DNA from: Moniliella sp. 'wahieum'
Taxonomy: Eukaryota; Basidiomycota; Moniliellomycetes; Moniliellales; Moniliellaceae
DNA length: 64,000 nt
Direction of reading: 5' to 3'
NCBI GenBank assembly: GCA_003971905.1
Contig: RSEE01000123.1
Span: 62,001-126,000 of the forward strand
The notes beneath the pieces were generated by a model that saw nothing but the letters and a program-made list of their open reading frames with translations, made no database searches and was not told the origin of the DNA. The position numbers and the translations under genes were made by a program. Below are positions 1 to 11,744 of this stretch, in pieces; position 1 is the first letter of the stretch; each line of letters opens with the position of its first letter.

Positions 1-3000
1 CACTCGAGTTGATGGAGTCTTTGCATGTGCGCCAAAACGTGCGTTGTTGTGTGATGGCGGCAAAGGCTTATCTGGAAAATGGTCAATCATAGTGATCTCT
101 TTTCGGCTCCACCGCCTTCTCGTCTTGTTCGCATCCACACTCGACAGCCCCAAACAGCCCAGGCTTTTCGCAGGCCGGTTGGAACGGAGTAACACACCTC
201 GGGTCATTCATGCAAACGAGACCTGTGCGCACTATGCAAATCGTTGGTTCTCATGCACGAAGAAAAAAGAGCTTTTGTAGGCGGACCCACTGCACGCTAT
301 GCACTGCAGTACAGAGAAGCCAGAAATGAGGCAAAAGATGGCTGCGCTTCGTGCCGATAACCTTTCCTATTGATAGGTTGATACGAGATACGTGCTGCGA
401 TCGCGCTCTTCGCACTGCATTTCAGCGTCTCCAGCCGACTCCGAGACGCCAACAGGACACGTATACCCTTGGATGAAGCCGTGTCGTATGCATTTTTGGG
501 AACAAGGTGTGTGGGTATGGGTGTGAGTGTGCACGTTCTTGAATCTGGCGACCGGGTTTTGCCCATGCGAGAGAGAGTGTTAAACGTCGGAAGAGTATAC
601 GCATGATTTTCATTCAGATCCGATTGGTCTCATCCGTCAAACGGCCTCTGCCACTTCACACGGTAGTCGGCATCGTACGCTTGAACTTGCTCCCCATTGC
701 GGTTCCTTGCCTGTCACCAGGATCGATCCATGGAAACGACTGCACATTCCTACCACGAAGTAATGGGGTGCCCCACAGCTGGACCATCGATTGTGGAATA
801 TTGCCGCGAAAAGCGCGTGTGAATTGGCTGGCTCCTCATGTGAATGCATGCGATCAAGATGGACTACGTAAGGGGATAGGTGGAAGCACTTGACTCGGGA
901 ACGGTTAGCGAAAAAGATTGGAATCGAGGGCAGGGTTGGAGCCCAAATTGAATTGATTCGCCCGGGAGCTCTTCGAGACACGTATCCGTTCTGTGATAGA
1001 GACGAGAATCATGTAGTAGCCAGCGCCAACGTACCAGCCAATCTCTGGCACCTGTCTTGGACGCTCACAGTTATATGCTCAACCGCATTGGGATCCGTCA
1101 TACTCGATAGATAGCTTATACGTCCCCAAGGATAACTATACAAAACTGTGAGGCGAGAACCTACCCCCCGACACCCTTCGAATATATTTCGCGCCACAAA
1201 CGCTCTCGCGTTGAGTCGTATGTGGTTTTCTCTCCAGGTGTGGGGGTGGTTTGTGTGTAGCGACGCAAGTAATCGCTGCGAGGAGGCTGGCTCCGGGGAG
1301 GCAGCAGGAACCGAGGGCGTGCTTGTAAGGGGAACGGGGGCTCCGCCTGGAGCCAGGATCAGCGCCTCGAGCGGGCGATCGGTAGGCCATTGTTGAAGCG
1401 CAATCTTGGATTCGCCATTCTCGGCGGCGAATTGCTCACCGCCCCGTTGAGACGGACGAGGTCCCTGAGCTGGTTGATTGTGAGGAAGTCGAGGAGCGAG
1501 GGTCGGTTGGGGCATAGCGATTCTTTTTTGTTGTTGGAGGGAGCGATGGGGTCGATGGTGCGAGACCTCTGAGGGGGCTTATACTCGATAACTCTCTGTA
1601 GCTACGCAAGTATACCAGAACGCAAGCGAGACACAACAGTCTCTACGATGCAGACAGCGAATACAGCGGAGAGAGAGAGAGAGGAGTATCGAGTATAAGC
1701 GGGAGCGGGATACCGGTGGTGGTAGGGCAAATACAGGAGTTGCTACTATAAGAAGAAAAGAAACCTTCTGAGTAGGTAAGCTAACTGAAGAAGATCGAAG
1801 ACCTAACCAGCCACGGGGCAACATGGGGATCAATAGCAGTGTTTGCGAAGTTATAGTACTTGACCTCAATCGACGCACAAGAGTGATACCCATTGCATCT
1901 ACGAGTAGCATGGGGTTGCAGTACCCCGTCTCACTGTAATATTTGGCTTGGCATTGGAGAGAGAAACATAGGATCAAACGTGGGCATATGCCCTGCTTTC
2001 GTCAATGGCCGCTACCAGAGGTCCGCTCATCAGGACTCTTCTCCCTTTTGATAGTTTTTGGTGGCAATCCTCATGTTTGCCATACATGGTGCCCCATGCC
2101 AAACCTATATCAAACCCATACTAAACCATACCAAACCGTACCAAAATCACCAGATCTCTCAAGAAACCCTCATAGAGAACCCCTCCTCTTCAAGAAACAT
2201 AATCAACAACATATCTACGAGAAACCGTCATCACTTACCAAATCCAGTCTCGGGGATCCCGTGTGATGCTCGTCGATACAGGTTAAGGGTAATACCCAAA
2301 GCCAGTGTGCTGTTCGTCCATGTTTGAAAAAACTGCACGAGAGTGGTGTCATCCTTCATGGTTAGGACCTACATCGTCGTACCACCCTGTGCAATTCGAT
2401 TCGAGGAGACCTTCCCGACCCTCTTTCGTAACCCGCAGTGGGCGTTGATATCCAAGCCCTGGCCCGGCATTGACAACTGTGCACATCTTGGTCGATATAT
2501 TCCTGGTCAAAGACAACAACACACTCTGATGGTCATTGTTGATGCTTCACATCAAAACTGGGGAGACGGCTAAAAACGGACCGTGTAACATAGGTTGTAC
2601 TTGTTGGGTCTTCTACGCCCCAAAAACGCAACGTTATTTGATTGGTTTAATCGGCAACAAGAAGTGACATGGTCATGACAGTACACACGCCAGAAGGAAG
2701 AACTTGATGGTAGACGCAGCGTTTTTTTGTTGATCGATCTCTTCTGTGGAGCGTTGGAGAGGGTATAGTGCTAGCGTTCCCCTGCACGGCCCTCGAGTTG
2801 ATCGTGAAGGCTGTTTTGGAGCGGATCCCGTAGGATCCCCACGTGCTCCGAGTCGGATATGCTAGTCTCAATATACGGGTCTTTGGGTATGTGGAAAATA
2901 GTATCAGTGCAGTGTCCTTTCGGTCATGGCAGGGTGTTGTATGCAATGGGTCTTGTCCAATACGGTCCTCTTATAGGTAACCAGACAAACCTTCTGCTTC

Positions 3001-4246
3001 CCCTGTCGTACTTCATGCCACTCGCAACTCGCCTGACCCTTACATTTGCACTGTAGTACTAGAGAGAGAAGAAAAGAACAGGATCCGCGATCTCTCTTTC
3101 TTCTCTCGTAGAGCAACTGCGAGCTGCTATTAGCAACTTCTCCTAAGGCACTTTTCCGACGTGCACAATCATCTTTGATCACTTAGAAGGGGATGAAGGT
3201 ATAATGACACCGAGGACGGTTACCCTGGTTATGCCTTCTGTTGAGCCACCGGGTGGTTCGTTCGTTTAGTCAACGTCCCTTCCGTCCTCCTCAGGGCTTC
3301 TCAGCCTGAGCCTCAGGCCCCAGGTAGGGTTAGGACGTTCCTTGTTTGCTCGCTTCTGTTTCCTTTTGTTCCGCAGTTATGGGCCCCCCCGGTGGCAAAG
3401 TAGCTGCTCAATTCCCCTCTCTGTTTGTAGTTACTCTAATACTATAGGCGCGTTGTTCCTGGCCTAGACGACGACCACCGCCTTCACCCCACTAGTGCAA
3501 TTGCATCCTCCTCAAAAGGACCATCAGGTACATCACGTCTCTGGGCCTCAAGACTCCAACGGCTCAGCGCTCATCGACATCATCTTCGTTTCCTGTTCTC
3601 AGATCTCAACGTTCAACTTATTATGTTAATGCTTTCAACGTCATCACGTCATCATGTCGTTCATAGTATCACACAACTCTTCAATGCGTATGGATGGCCA
3701 AAGAGCCGCATTCTCTATGAAAGGGAGCAGGGATGATCGATGATGGTGGATGTATTCCAGAAGAGGAGCCCGTCAGGGGCAGAACATAAGGAGAGTCGGA
3801 TAACAGAGTGTGGAAGGAATGTGATTGTCAGATCTGCTTACGCGCTGAATCCTCGCCATCTTCCTATCGGGAAAACCAACTCCGGGTGGCAAACTGTCTC
3901 ACTCTCATCATTATGCTCGGTATGGTGTAAGCGACGCCTATGATGTATGAAGAAAGCGGCCGACAGTGGTCGAGGCTACGGCCTGAACAAGCTGGAAGTT
4001 TGAGTTTTAACCTGAAGCGTGCAGGGCGGATACGTCCAAGTGTCGATGTGGGGATACTGATTTGTGCTATGCGCACATGTATGTCCAGGTTGAGCCGTTG
4101 TTAGTTGGTAGGGCCCGCACGTTAGATAGGATGGTGGGTGGAGGTGCGGGGGTAGGGGTGGGGGGTGGAGGGGGGCTCGTGTGTGGCATGGAGATCCAGG
4201 TGTCATTCATGTCATTGAAGCGGAGGCCTGAACAGAGGTTTTCCGT
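1..4246. other. Gene-poor, lower-GC region with no confident gene
   Basis: No reading frame here shows a recognisable domain or the strong third-position C/G bias of the genes further right. ORFs are short and overlap on both strands. Bases 2100-2145 hold an imperfect tandem repeat of an AAACCATACC-like unit. Bases 4132-4177 are a G-rich run with several G-tracts. A decayed coding trace on the minus strand near 1009-1590 is listed separately. The region may be old transposon or spacer DNA, but I see no terminal repeats that would prove it. Confidence 0.5.
1009..1590 (-). pseudogene. Possible decayed coding trace, unknown family
   Basis: Read on the minus strand, the sequence from about 1580 gives a plausible protein segment (LLDFLTINQLRDLVRLNG). 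It then continues in another frame with a second plausible segment (EQFAAENGESKIALQQWP). Further down it is closed by stops in all frames. That pattern fits a broken gene or transposon fragment. No conserved motif identifies it, base composition is flatter than in the clear genes, and chance ORFs cannot be excluded. I assign no function. Confidence 0.2.
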
Positions 4247-4579
4247 ATGTATGGTGCGGGATTACGGATGGTTGATGACCTGGAGGCGCGATCCGCTGCA
4301 CATATTGATGCAGTTGGGACGTTGGACGTTTTGGACGTTGAGCGAGTGGGCGCTAAGCGGCTGAGCCATTTGAAGGTTAAGTACGTTGAACCTGGACAGA
4401 GCGGTGTGGAGAGAAGGCGAGAAGACGTTCCATCTGTGGAATGGGGGTTTGTGATTAGGCAGGCACGTTATACCTCTCGGCCGGAGGGTGTGGGAGAAGC
4501 TTTGTTTAAAGCTGACATGTGGACAGACCTTGCAGCGGCACTGCTCTGTGGCCAAGAGGTCTCTGAGTCGTCGCCATGA
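4247..4579 (+). CDS. Small hypothetical protein, 110 aa
   Basis: An uninterrupted 110-residue frame begins with ATG and ends with TGA. Its codons show a clear excess of G at first position (many GTT, GAT, GAC, GAG, GCN codons), which is typical of real coding sequence and absent from neighbouring frames. The product would be soluble and charged, with no signal peptide, membrane segment or known motif. The opposite strand carries a longer overlapping ORF (4262-4741) with low-complexity composition, which I take as the shadow. Not recognised; it may be an exon of a larger gene or a chance frame. Confidence 0.25.
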   Translation: MYGAGLRMVDDLEARSAAHIDAVGTLDVLDVERVGAKRLSHLKVKYVEPGQSGVERRREDVPSVEWGFVIRQARYTSRPEGVGEALFKADMWTDLAAALLCGQEVSESSP

Positions 4580-5707
4580 CGTCACGGTGCCGGGTCCGTG
4601 CCTTGTGGGGGGGGAGCCCTGGGGAGCTTGGTTTTTGGTTTTTGTTTCGGGCGCACGCCGCGCAAGGGGAAGAGGAGGGTAAGAGAAGACTACGAAGAGA
4701 AGAGGATAGCTGAGCGGGGGATTAGACCCTAGACGGGACACTTGACGGGACTGCGGCGAAGAAAAGAAGAAGGGAAAGGGACGCGCTGCTCAGCCTGAGC
4801 GCTGAGCCGCTCATGCACTCATGTTTATGCATGTTTTCGGACCGATATTATGGACACAAACAAGAGCCGAGAGGCCTTGTCTGTTCCACGTACCAGCCGC
4901 GATCTCAGGCTCAGACAGGATGCCTGAGACAGAGAAAAGCCCTGGCCAAAGGGGCGGCCGAGTCCGTTGGGTACGTTGCGGGATGAGGCTGGCCTGACGC
5001 CTGCGGCTTGATGAGCCCTGGGGCCTGGGATAATCTAACGATCGAGAGAAAAGTGAGATCATCAACCATGGTGACCGGTGACCTGGACTGGCCGGTCCCA
5101 GTTCGTGGGGCGACGAGAGAGAGAACGGGAACTGGGGACGGGCCCCGCGAGCAGTGCTTTGCTGTGCGGGTGCGGTGCGGTGCGGTGCGATGCAGTGCAT
5201 GCCCCGTAGCGCGTAGGGTGGCGTAACGCGACCGGGCCCCGGTAATCCGCCTGAAGCTTTAAACCTCGGCCGGACCGGGGGAGAGTGGGCAGGTGCGTAT
5301 CACGTGCGTCACAGCATCCGCAAAAAGAACGCCCGCCCGCGGCGTTGTTTACATGTTGCAGCCAGACACACTCTAGGCGGTCGGAGCTGGTAGGCGGCAG
5401 CAGTACGCCGTGGGCGGGATGTGGGCACGGTATGGACTGGGTGCGGGCACGCTGCTCTGCTTTGGGGCGATATGATACACATGGGACAGGCGGTGGTGTG
5501 GATAGAACGAGCACATTGCCCGGGTGCTGTGGGCGTCGCGAGAGGGTTACATCACCGTAGACTACTAACCGGGAAGATGGGGCGGCAGATATCTTTTCAA
5601 ACCGACCACTGCCTCCGCTTCCCATTCTCCCCTCCTCTCCTCCTACTTCTTGCCTCCATTGGCAGATAACACACCCACCACATAAACATCATTACGGTTA
5701 TCCACCC
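4580..5707. other. Intergenic region upstream of the forkhead gene
   Basis: No supported gene. It holds a GTGCG-type short tandem repeat at about 5168-5190, a GGTGACCGGTGACC self-overlapping motif near 5070, and a CT-rich stretch at 5620-5660 followed by an A-rich leader into the forkhead ATG. The CT-rich tract immediately before a start codon is a common fungal core-promoter feature; the assignment here is inference. Confidence 0.4.
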
Positions 5708-7539
5708 ATGGATGCCATGCCCCCTGCTGCCCCTGCCTGCGACTTGGTCCTGTCGCCCTTCTGGTCGGATCCTGCCCAACTCGCTCCTTCCTTAATTCTA
5801 GCCCCCCCGCCCCCCACATCGGCTGCCCCTGTCCACGGCGTCCATCCCATCAGTCACTCCATCCGTCACCCCATCCGCCCCCTCCTCCCGGCCTCTTCAC
5901 CCGGCGATCGTCCTCCCTTCCAATGATCTACCCACGGTGCCCCACCTTCCCAACCTTCATGGTCCGCCCACATTTTCCACGAGCCTTGCACCTTTCAAGG
6001 CCGTCGCCGCCGAGACAGCTGTATCTGCCCCACCGCTCTGGGCCATCGCCATGCCCTGCTTCCCACGCCACCGCCATATGGGATGATGGGTAGCCCGCCC
6101 CCTGTCTTTCCGTCGACAGTCGATACGTCCTTACCGCCGAAAAACGCCCCGCAGGGCAACCTGACTTCCGCTTTCCGTACCCCTTCTTCGGCCAGCACTG
6201 CGCGCTTCCCATCAACTGGTGTCACGGCCCCGCTTCAACCAGGTTCCCTTGTTGGGTGCCGATTGAATTGGTGTGATATGATCTGCCAGACAATCGCCGA
6301 AGTGGCAGATGCCAAGTTGGTCGTCCAGGATCTCTTCCTCCGCATGTGCAACAACTTTCCCGAGATTTACCAATGGGCTCATGGGAAAAGCTGGGAGGTA
6401 GGTCTTCTTTCATTTCCATTCTAGTCCCTTGTGTTGCTTTGGTTTCCATCATGTGTACAAGTTTTGGCCTTTTGCCTCTAACTCCATCCCTGTGTGTTTG
6501 TTTTTATATCTCTCTGCAGGGAAAAGTAAAGAACCGTATCAAGTCTACCCTCTCAATCAAAACCCATATTTTCATCAAGATTGCTCGTCCCGCTGCCATG
6601 CCGGGTAAGGGCTCTTGGTGGGGCCTCACGCCCGAGGTGTTGGCGAAATGGAGGACAGGGAAAAAGGCTACCGTCATCCGCACCGTGCCCGCTCCATCGC
6701 ACTCTCGCACCTCCTCCCGTTCATCCGTGACGAGCCATACAGCTGGCGCTGGCGGTCACTCTCGTCGCCCTGCCAAATCCTTACCCAACGTTTACTCGGA
6801 TGCTAGCCCTACCGTGCCAGAGAATGCTTATATGGGCCTCGGATTCCAGCCAATTTTGCGCCCCATTCCACCGTTGGCGTACCGCCGGCCAAGCCCGCAC
6901 CCCTTCGACATACTTCTTTGCCTGGCAATAACATCTACTCCAGCAACGGATCCGTTTCGCTCGGTCCTTCTACCCCTCTCACCCCACTCACCGGGCTCAG
7001 CTCGGCCTCCTCGCCTTCCCTCAAGATCAGTCTATGTTCCTCTCCCAGCCTTCTCTCCCCGGCGTTGGGCCCGACCAGCTTGTCTCCCCAGACTGAACAC
7101 TCGCCGTTGTCCACGCCCACGACTCCAGCGGAAACCGAGCTGGGAACGGTCACAGTAGGAGCGTCACGGGACCTGTGGACCCACCTGGCTCGACAATTCA
7201 ACTGGATGGCCTAGCTCAACCTTGGTCAAAGCCTATGTGAGCACTCCCACCTCCTCCCTTCTCCTTCCCTTTGTTCCCGTCACCAACAGGCGCTGATGCT
7301 CTCTGGCTGGATCTTTGTGGTTCTGTCCTCCTGCAGGGACGATGATGCATTGGGACAATTCGTAGGATTCCCCCGCCACCTCCCTTGACCTAGAGCTCAA
7401 ACCTGCTCCCTTTGCCTTGACTGAGAGCGGCGGGGAGGGCCTGGCTGCCCCCTTCACTTTTAATAGGCCATTCGACCTGAGCATGACTGTGATTCGTCAT
7501 CGACCATCCTTATTCGCCGCATCCTTTCTCTCACGGTAA
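5708..7539 (+). CDS. Forkhead-domain transcription factor (frameshifted copy)
   Basis: The gene encodes a nuclear DNA-binding protein of the forkhead family. The domain lies at about residues 180-275. Its first half (DMICQTIAEVADAKLVVQDL...NFPEIYQWAHGKSWE) ends at 6397. A GTAGGT...CTGCAG intron occupies 6398-6519, and the second half (KNRIKSTLSIKTHIFIKI, then MPGKGSWWGL) starts at 6520 in phase 0. The PGKGSWW segment is the diagnostic forkhead wing motif. Before and after it lie Pro/Ser-rich tails. The recognition helix differs from the usual NSIRHNLS pattern (see findings). The ATG at 5708 is chosen for its CCACCCATGG context. One in-frame stop near 5924 and frame changes near 6905, 7170 and 7380 break the frame. 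A second intron (7237-7336) and the TAA at 7537 are inferred from where coding-like sequence resumes. Family assignment is firm, exact ends are not. Confidence 0.8.
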
Positions 7540-10500
7540 AAGTTATCCACTGCGGGTCTCCCGACCCGCTCTCCCCCTTTCTACTATTGGTACCGTATGG
7601 AGCAGACGCTCCCGGGGCCTTGGCCTTCTCTCTTCTGTCTGCTACGCTGGGGTTCCTTTCTTTATGGAATGCTGCAATGACCCACTCCAACTGCATTCTG
7701 CTCCCTCCCTCGTGGTGCGTCTTACATCGGAGCACGTTTGTTCGCCTTTCCAGTTTTCCGCAAAGCCCCTCCCCCCCTCCTGTTTCCCCCGCTGCCCGTA
7801 CAGTTCCACTGCGCGTTTATATTTCCATTTCTTCCTTTGCTTCACTACCTGTGTACACATGTTCACATGTCACGTCGCGTCTCTGTCCTCTGTTGAACTC
7901 GCCGGCCCTACCGCCCTCTTACCTCCTGTCCATGTGCCCGATGTTTCTTTTTATCTACTGCGTTCTCCCTATGTGCGCAATTGGGAAGATACGTTGGATT
8001 CGCTATGCCACACGTACCCGAGTGGGTACTGAGTGGTGCCACATGTCACACCGGAAAACATGGGGGTAGGGGCGTGTGGTTGCACCGGTACCCCCCCATC
8101 CCCGTTTTCATTGGTGTATTCCTTGTTGCCATCATTATTCCTTTCTTCCTATAACTGCGAGAGGCCTGCAATATTATGTAGCCTCTGTCGCCTTGCGTTA
8201 GTAGCTTGAAGCTCAAAATCTTTCGCTCGATCATCGATCACATATCATAGGTCACCGGTCACCGGCCAGCGGTCGTGTGTCACATGTCGCATGTCACATG
8301 CAATGGTCACACGTCACAAGTCACATGTCACACGGTCACACGTCGCCCCCTAACACTGTTCGCCGAAGATAGCCGAGGACTGCAGTGGCACTCGGTTCTG
8401 AGCCACTGATCCAATTAATCCAATGTACATTGCGCGGTGGCCCCGTTCCGGTGGCCCCGTTCCGGTGGCCCCGTTCCGGTGGCCCCGTTCCGCCTCTGTT
8501 CCGCCCCTCCTTGTTGCGCCTCCGGGCTGCCTTCCTCTGATTGCATCCCCACCACTTCTGTCCCTGCCTTGCTCGCCTCCCACGTGGGGACGAGAGCGGC
8601 ATTCGAGCCCACGCCACGGAGGACTGCGAAGACGGGAGAGGGCCAGGAGAGCTGGTCGCGGTGATGAAGCAGTGAACGATTGATCACGGACTGGCCGTTG
8701 TCCATTAGATCTTAGACCTTTTCGATGTGGATTATACCTGAGAGCTTTTTTCGCGCGCAAAGTGTAGGGCGAGAAGAGGGATATTATTGGGGTGCAAAAC
8801 CTATTTACTTCAATTTATATACCTAGCGGATAGCCTGAGCCCCCTCCATTCTCCCCTATCTCCCCTTTGGGAGATGCCCGTCATGATGGGTACATCAATA
8901 TGGCTGCTTTCACCACCGCGCTTGTCGACTATTGTGCGAGAATTAAGTGGAGGTGGGGATCCTATTGAACCCACAGCAGGCAACTATAGACATAGTATGT
9001 CGTTAGTATGTAGGCCATAGGAAAACGGCTGATGGAGGGCCTGTGGTCTAACAAAACAGGGCGGTAAGCAGAGCCTACGGAGGGGCATCCAACTCAATTC
9101 GTGCTTTAGTTATAGGGGTTGGTGGAACGGAGAGGATTAGCAATGGAGGCGAGCCACAGCCTGAAGGACTCGGACACAAAAAGGAGGCTATGTGTGGTTG
9201 CGTCCCAGAAAGTGTTATACATGAGACCTGAGAAGACAACGCCTGTGGAATGTCGGGTAATGAAGCTGCATCAACTCTGTTGGAGCAAGTGCACTGCTTC
9301 AAAAACACCACAACACGATCACAGGAGAGCACTCAAGAAACCTTTCCTCCTCTTTTGGTCATGACAACGCGCGGGCACCATCTCACCAAGACGGTCAGCA
9401 AGACCTTTCAGCAATGGAAGCGATTTACTGAAGAACCCATTGGAGAAACGGTTCAACGTTCATCGCTCACGCATGTCTGCCACATCTCTCCTTCGTATAT
9501 CAGCTTTGCTGCTAACAACCCGTTTTTAGAGGAATTGGGGAGGGGGGGAGCCACAGGGTGTTGTGAAACGACCTGCTGGCAACTCTAATGGGCATGAGCA
9601 AACAGCACACGCTGATGAATGCACGAGCTTCTGATAGACCCAGCATTTCTTTGTGCCGGCCTTGCGCTCTGCAAATGCTATTGAATACAGATTTGAGGGT
9701 GACATTGGTGGCGGATGTGTAGGCTTTGAGGATGAGGTAGATGAGGGAGAGTTTTATGAAACGGTGCGTGGACAGAAAAAACTATAGTTTGCATAATATG
9801 GCGCCGAGAATTGTCACGGGCCTATAACTAGTGGTGTTGATGAGATAGGCTGGCATAGTGATGCTATTCTAGTGATAAAAGGGAAGTTAGGCGTGTGTTG
9901 TGAGAGGCCCGCGGAAGCAGGAAGTTGATGGGAAAGAGGCCTCTGGAATTCGACGACCCGATTCACTCTGGGTGTCCTCTCGAACGACACATGCCACTGA
10001 AGACTGATCAGATGTGTGGGGCTCTGGGCCGCGGGTGGTCATCAAAACAATGGTATAGTCGTTTTGGTGATGAATGGTCACGATGCCGCTCTCCGTCCCT
10101 TCAGATGGCGGGTTAGTTCACCTTCTCACAGATGAACTTGGTTTTGCGTCAATAATATAGCACGGGTATACTCTTCTATTCGTAGTGTTTTGCCCTCTCT
10201 CTCACCGGCGATGTGAAGTGTTGGTGATTGTTTCCTCGTCGGAAACAAGCGCGTATATGGGCGATGCTGAAAGGGCGGGGGGTACCAGAGTCTGCTACTC
10301 AGCTCACCATGGATGGCAGTCGGCCACTGGGCAGAGCAGCAACAGAATAACCGTCTAATAACCGCAGCCTTTTGTAGTTTTGGCACAGAAGGGCATCAGC
10401 ACCGCGTCGGTGCACACGCCACTTTGGCGGGGCGAGATGTGCCGGCAGGAGGCCAGTGTAGCCACGCTGGGCAAAGCGCCTGTCGAGGCAGCACACAGGT

Positions 10501-10931
10501 GCCATGCGTGCCGTATGGGGAGTGCCCCACGCTGCGCAGCACAGCGCCACTGAGCTCATCCCTGGGCCCAAGCAGGCACAACGCACGGCCCCCGTAGTCT
10601 ATATCTCTGGTGTTGGCAGCCTCGATGTTGGCACGCTCACAAGCGCTATTTTGCCATGGCTGCTTCTACGATGAACCTGCTCTGCCCTCCTGCCTCTACG
10701 CCACCGGCCCCCAGTCTTGGCTATACCTGAATAAATACCCTTCTCGTTTATTGGCCCATCTCTTCCTCGTCCTCTTCGGCTCTATACCTCCACCTCATAT
10801 CTGTTGTGCTCTGCTACTTCCCGCCCACAATCCACCCACACTTGGTGATTATACTCATCTCGCTGTACGTTTCTCCCCCTCCGCCCCTGCCGCTCCTCCT
10901 ATAACTCACCCCTCCCCTCCCCCTCCGGCAG
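7540..10931. other. Long intergenic, repeat-bearing region
   Basis: No supported gene over about 3.4 kb. The 160-aa plus ORF at 7587-8069 is low-complexity and lacks codon bias; I read it as the forkhead 3' region. Bases 8245-8345 are a cluster of CACATGTC, GTCACACG and GGTCACCGG short repeats. Bases 8436-8491 are a four-copy 14-bp minisatellite. Bases 8700-10600 show flat composition with short overlapping ORFs on both strands. Bases 10640-10931 become CT-rich with an ATAAATACC element at about 10730 and an AG at 10931, which look like promoter and 5' leader of the next gene. Confidence 0.45.
8436..8491. repeat. 14-bp tandem minisatellite, four copies
   Basis: Four perfect head-to-tail copies of GGTGGCCCCGTTCC run without interruption, directly after an AT-rich stretch. 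Copies are identical, so the array is young or homogenised. It lies between genes and is not part of a supported reading frame, although its 14-bp period lets it translate as a repeated peptide in all frames. Confidence 0.95.
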
Positions 10932-11744
10932 ATGTCTTTTGCACCCGAGAGGGCTGCCAACCCCGCGGCACCCATCGCCACCGAGGGTATGGGCCTCACT
11001 GAACCGACTTCCGAGGTGGCTGCCGCCCCGAAACAGTTACTGCCGGCTTTGCTCCTCCCGAGACCCCCAATATGACGTCAAAGGGCGATGCAGCTACCAA
11101 AGAAGAAACTCCCAGTCGTCCGAAGAGTCCCCAAAGAAGGAAGGTACGCCAGCCAAGGAGTCGACGGAGAAAAACCCGACCACGTGCAGAACAGACGCTC
11201 TTCCTTCCTCCACCATCTGCTTTCCCCCCTTTCCCAGAAGAAAAAGGCCGAGTCACCGCTGCCCAAGAAGGAGGAGGCTCCCGACAGAGGAGGCAGTGGC
11301 GCCTGTCTCCAGTGTGGAGACTCCTGCTGCGGACGCACCCAAGGGGGGGAGGCACCCAAAGCCGACGAGTCGTCCACAGAGGAAAAGCCCCCCGAGAAGG
11401 GAGCCACGGTTTCGGAGGAGGCAAAGGGTGATGCGCCCCCTCCTGAAAAGGAGAAGGTAGGTCGACGCCTGAGCATCAAGGGAACAAGGTGCGCACCTCG
11501 TTTTTTGAGCGCACCAAGAAAGCCATTGAAGAGACAGCAGACAAGCTCGAGCCGCACCCGAAAAGACTCATGTGCCCGCTACTGCCAATGTGCATGGCGA
11601 GAAGGCGGCTGAGACGAAACCTGTACAACAGCTGAGGCTCCCGCTCAGGTTTCGCCGGAGCCTGCCAAGTCGACCGAGGTTGCCGCCCTATGGCAACGGT
11701 CTAACGCAGTTGGAATGGGCCCTACCCCGCGCTCCCGTATATAA
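10932..11744 (+). CDS. Hypothetical Lys/Glu/Pro-rich protein (frameshifted)
   Basis: The ATG at 10932 follows a CT-rich leader and an AG. The protein begins MSFAPERAANPAAPIATEGM and continues through several frame switches as a low-complexity Lys/Glu/Ser/Pro chain containing repeated PKKE-type segments. A more ordered patch follows at about 11455-11560 (GRRLSIK, then VRTSFFERTKKAIEETADK), probably helical. The tail reads PAKSTEVAALWQRSNAVGM and stops with TAA at 11744. At least four single-base frame changes are needed, and an intron ending at the CCCTTTCCCAG near 11236 is possible. Third-position bias in the stitched frame supports coding. No family recognised; soluble, no signal peptide or membrane segment. 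It could be a cytoskeletal or stress-related disordered protein, but nothing in the sequence proves that. Confidence 0.5.

Noticed and set aside
4700-4740. GGATTAGACCCTAGACGG resembling a small-subunit rRNA signature
   Set aside because: Only a short partial match; flanking sequence shows no rRNA conservation.
7587-8069. 160-aa plus-strand ORF after the forkhead gene
   Set aside because: Low-complexity Ser/Pro/Leu composition without codon bias, and directly downstream of a stop; most likely 3' untranslated sequence.
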